The translations under genes and the position numbers were made by a program. 33,122 nucleotides of DNA from SAR86 cluster bacterium. Lineage in GTDB: Bacteria > Pseudomonadota > Gammaproteobacteria > Magnimaribacterales > TMED112. The notes beneath the pieces were generated by a model. The model searched no databases, was not told the DNA's origin, and saw nothing but the letters and a program-made list of their open reading frames with translations. The stretch's first letter is position 1. Each line of letters begins with the position of its first letter. The stretch spans positions 1 through 33,122 of the forward strand of contig JADHNL010000011.1 in assembly GCA_016779525.1 (NCBI GenBank). The letters are read 5' to 3'. Shown piece by piece: positions 32,203 through 33,122 of the stretch.

Positions 32203-32868
32203 CTAAACTTTATTTCTTATATCCACTTTAAAAAACAAGAGAACACCAGTAATGGAGCTAATAAGAGCTAAAATTGAAAATATTTTTAAAAGAAGGTTGT
32301 CTATATCTTCACGAGTTTCCCAATCCATAATATGAAACCCCCACATCAAATCCCATATTCGCCATTGATTGGATCGCACCGCTTCAACCTCACCAGTGTA
32401 TACATTTAGGTAAACATTTATGCTTTCTCCAGCCTCGTTGACTGATTTAACTCTATAAATAGGCAAAGCTCTTCCACGATACTCAGATCCAATAGTATTT
32501 TCAGTAATAAGATCAACACTCTCAGGAATTAGTGATGTTTGCTTTGCTGATAAAGCCTTAGCCTCTTCTTCCTCTAATTGTTCTACATCTTTGCCTTCAA
32601 AATTTAAATACTCACGACCGTAAATACCATCGACTACTAAAATCTCTTGGTCCATTCTATCTATGACTCTAATATTTCGGGCGCCATCTATTTGAAAATT
32701 GAGTTTTGAAAAATCTACGTTAAAGTTTGGTTCTTCTCTGTACTGCTCTCCTCGGACGTTTTCAATTTTATTAAAGGCAAAATATATTCCTGAGACTGTC
32801 CATAAAAGAAGCTGAATAGAAATTAAAAAACTTAAGTATTTATGGATATTTCTAACAAGGAATTTCAT
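32203..32868 (-). CDS. PepSY domain membrane protein
   Basis: A 221-residue protein with a transmembrane helix near each end (about residues 11-31 and 192-212). The middle, outside the membrane, carries a PepSY-like segment ending in YRVKSVNEAGESINVYLNVYTGEVEAV, followed by WRIWDLMWGFHIMDWETREDIDNLLL, the pattern of PepSY_TM proteins with its conserved Trp-x-x-His. Such proteins often accompany TonB-dependent iron uptake or ferric reductase genes; none is visible here. It is a single gene divergent from the riboswitch-controlled gene at the right edge, and converges with tRNA-Phe. A 19-bp dyad eight bases upstream of its ATG may be its operator. Confidence 0.85.
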   Translation of the reverse strand: MKFLVRNIHKYLSFLISIQLLLWTVSGIYFAFNKIENVRGEQYREEPNFNVDFSKLNFQIDGARNIRVIDRMDQEILVVDGIYGREYLNFEGKDVEQLEEEEAKALSAKQTSLIPESVDLITENTIGSEYRGRALPIYRVKSVNEAGESINVYLNVYTGEVEAVRSNQWRIWDLMWGFHIMDWETREDIDNLLLKIFSILALISSITGVLLFFKVDIRNKV

Positions 32869-32876
32869 TTATTTTT

Positions 32877-32895
32877 CAATTCTAAATTAGAATTG
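32877..32895. promoter_or_regulatory. 19-bp perfect dyad, candidate operator
   Basis: CAATTCTAA-A-TTAGAATTG has 9-bp arms around one base. It starts eight bases upstream of the PepSY ATG and its right arm overlaps the -35 box (32893-32898) of the plus-strand promoter. A dimeric regulator could control both divergent genes here. I cannot match it to a known box; the similarity to Fur boxes is poor. Confidence 0.5.
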
Positions 32896-32921
32896 CCAGA
32901 TTTTTGGCATTTTGCTATATT
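32893..32921 (+). promoter_or_regulatory. Strong candidate sigma70 promoter for second riboswitch leader
   Basis: TTGCCA (32893-32898), a 17-bp spacer and TATATT (32916-32921), with an extended -10 TGC just before. Transcription would start near 32928. TGCCA and TGGCA (32905-32909) form an inverted repeat around the -35 box, as at the glnA promoter. Confidence 0.65.
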
Positions 32922-32925
32922 AAAA

Positions 32926-32960
32926 GAGAGATTTATCTCTCCATTTGTCATGGGTTAAAA
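32926..32960 (+). promoter_or_regulatory. Leader hairpin and CCAT-N5-ATGG repeat
   Basis: GAGAGA-TTTA-TCTCTC (32926-32941) is a perfect 6-bp hairpin at the predicted 5' end of the transcript. It is followed by CCAT-TTGTC-ATGG (32941-32953) and GTTAAAA, which mirrors the element at 24910-24930 before glnA. The aptamers begin 14 bases after the ATGG arm. Confidence 0.4.
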
Positions 32961-32967
32961 GACTACT

Positions 32968-33012
32968 CGTTCATCCCGCAAGGGACGGAAGTAGGCTAAG
33001 GCTGAAGGAACG
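32968..33012 (+). ncRNA. Glutamine riboswitch aptamer 3
   Basis: glnA-family aptamer. P1 is CGTTC (32968-32972) with GAACG (33008-33012). The second stem TCCC-GCAA-GGGA is one pair shorter than in the other copies and GC-richer, but keeps the GCAA loop. The third stem is GGC-TAAG-GCT with one G-T pair. The core strings GACGGAAGTAGG and GAAGGAACG are conserved. It is the first of a pair separated by only six bases. Confidence 0.9.
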
Positions 33013-33018
33013 TACCCT

Positions 33019-33068
33019 CGTTCATCTTCGCAAGAAGACGGAAGTAGGTAATGGTACCGAAGGAACGC
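33019..33068 (+). ncRNA. Glutamine riboswitch aptamer 4
   Basis: glnA-family aptamer. P1 is CGTTC (33019-33023) with GAACG (33063-33067). The second stem TCTTC-GCAA-GAAGA is the same as in aptamers 1 and 2. The third stem GGTA-ATGG-TACC has four pairs and differs fully from the others while remaining complementary. Core strings GACGGAAGTAGG and GAAGGAACGC are intact. It ends 22 bases before the ATG of the edge gene. Confidence 0.93.
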
Positions 33069-33086
33069 ATCTTTTTAAAAGGAGAT
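33069..33086 (+). promoter_or_regulatory. Shine-Dalgarno-sequestering hairpin
   Basis: ATCTTTT (33069-33075) pairs with AGGAGAT (33080-33086) over a TAAA loop, seven pairs including two G-U. The AGGAG ribosome-binding site of the edge gene lies wholly in the stem. The hairpin begins directly after P1 of aptamer 4, so ligand-bound P1 could stack on it and shut off translation. The switching logic is inference. Confidence 0.55.
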
Positions 33087-33090
33087 GTTT

Positions 33091-33122
33091 ATGACAAATC
33101 TGCAATTAATACAGCATAAAGC
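33091..33122 (+). CDS. Start of an unknown gene under tandem glutamine riboswitches, 3' truncated
   Basis: An ATG at 33091 with AGGAG six bases upstream (33080-33084) begins an open frame reading MTNLQLIQHK up to the window edge. Only about ten residues are visible, too few to identify a family. The tandem glutamine aptamers predict a nitrogen-assimilation function such as glutamate synthase, an ammonium transporter, a PII protein or another glutamine-related enzyme; that is inference from the regulation, not from the protein. Confidence 0.7.
   Translation, partial: MTNLQLIQHK

Noticed and set aside
32187-32220. Direct repeat AAGCCTAA after tRNA-Phe as an attachment site
   Set aside because: The repeat is very short, does not copy the tRNA 3' end, and there is no integrase or island in the window.
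32877-32895. Fur box at the 19-bp dyad, suggested by the PepSY neighbour
   Set aside because: Few positions agree with the Fur consensus; only the length and symmetry match.

Overview
The window looks like a piece of a streamlined, AT-rich marine gammaproteobacterium, probably SAR86-like. This rests on four things: low GC, almost no intergenic space, many 1-20 bp gene overlaps, and gammaproteobacterial housekeeping genes (rph-pyrE, yicC-gmk-rpoZ-spoT-recG, ubiC-ubiA, yqiB-yqiA, mutY-yggX). The lineage call is inference; I saw no rRNA or other decisive marker. There is no mobile element, phage, CRISPR array or rRNA. Both ends cut through genes.

Layout. At 1-3082 are the end of an APH-like phosphotransferase, a DUF1338 enzyme, and an overlapping tsaD-folB-folK unit. 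At 3126-3781 are rpsU and yqeY. At 3770-6423 is a pair of exported amidohydrolases, one of which has lost its metal site. At 6460-8410 lies rph-pyrE-ribE, converging on a long minus-strand unit (8393-13821: SDR protein-yicC-gmk-rpoZ-spoT-pyrB). At 13851-17666 is recG followed by a glutathionyl-hydroquinone reductase and a pirin, then a cold-shock gene. At 17978-21434 is a rubredoxin-glutamate symporter-membrane pyrophosphatase unit. At 21484-24853 is ubiC-ubiA-GNAT-yqiB-yqiA, all overlapping. The rest holds glnA, a Cys-less rhodanese, gpmA-mutY-yggX, a CinA-NadD-type fusion, a lipoprotein prolyl oligopeptidase, tRNA-Phe and a PepSY membrane protein.

The most interesting content is regulatory. 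Two loci carry tandem pairs of glutamine-binding riboswitch aptamers (glnA RNA family): 24959-25076 before glnA, and 32968-33068 before a gene that runs off the right edge. Both arrays sit behind similar promoters (TTGCCA-N17-TAGATT or TATATT) and similar leader inverted repeats (CCAT-N5-ATGG followed by a TTAAAA block). Each is followed by a different hairpin that can occlude the translation start. This suggests a small glutamine regulon using RNA sensors in place of, or alongside, NtrBC. A 19-bp perfect dyad adjoins the promoter of the second array.

Working together: glnA under glutamine sensing and a predicted acidic amino acid symporter point to careful nitrogen handling. pyrE, pyrB, gmk, rph and spoT cover nucleotide and ppGpp metabolism. 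ubiC-ubiA starts ubiquinone synthesis. The CinA-NadD fusion may join two consecutive steps of NAD salvage. Several divergent gene pairs share gaps of 29-49 bp, so many mRNAs must have very short leaders; the riboswitch leaders stand out against that background.
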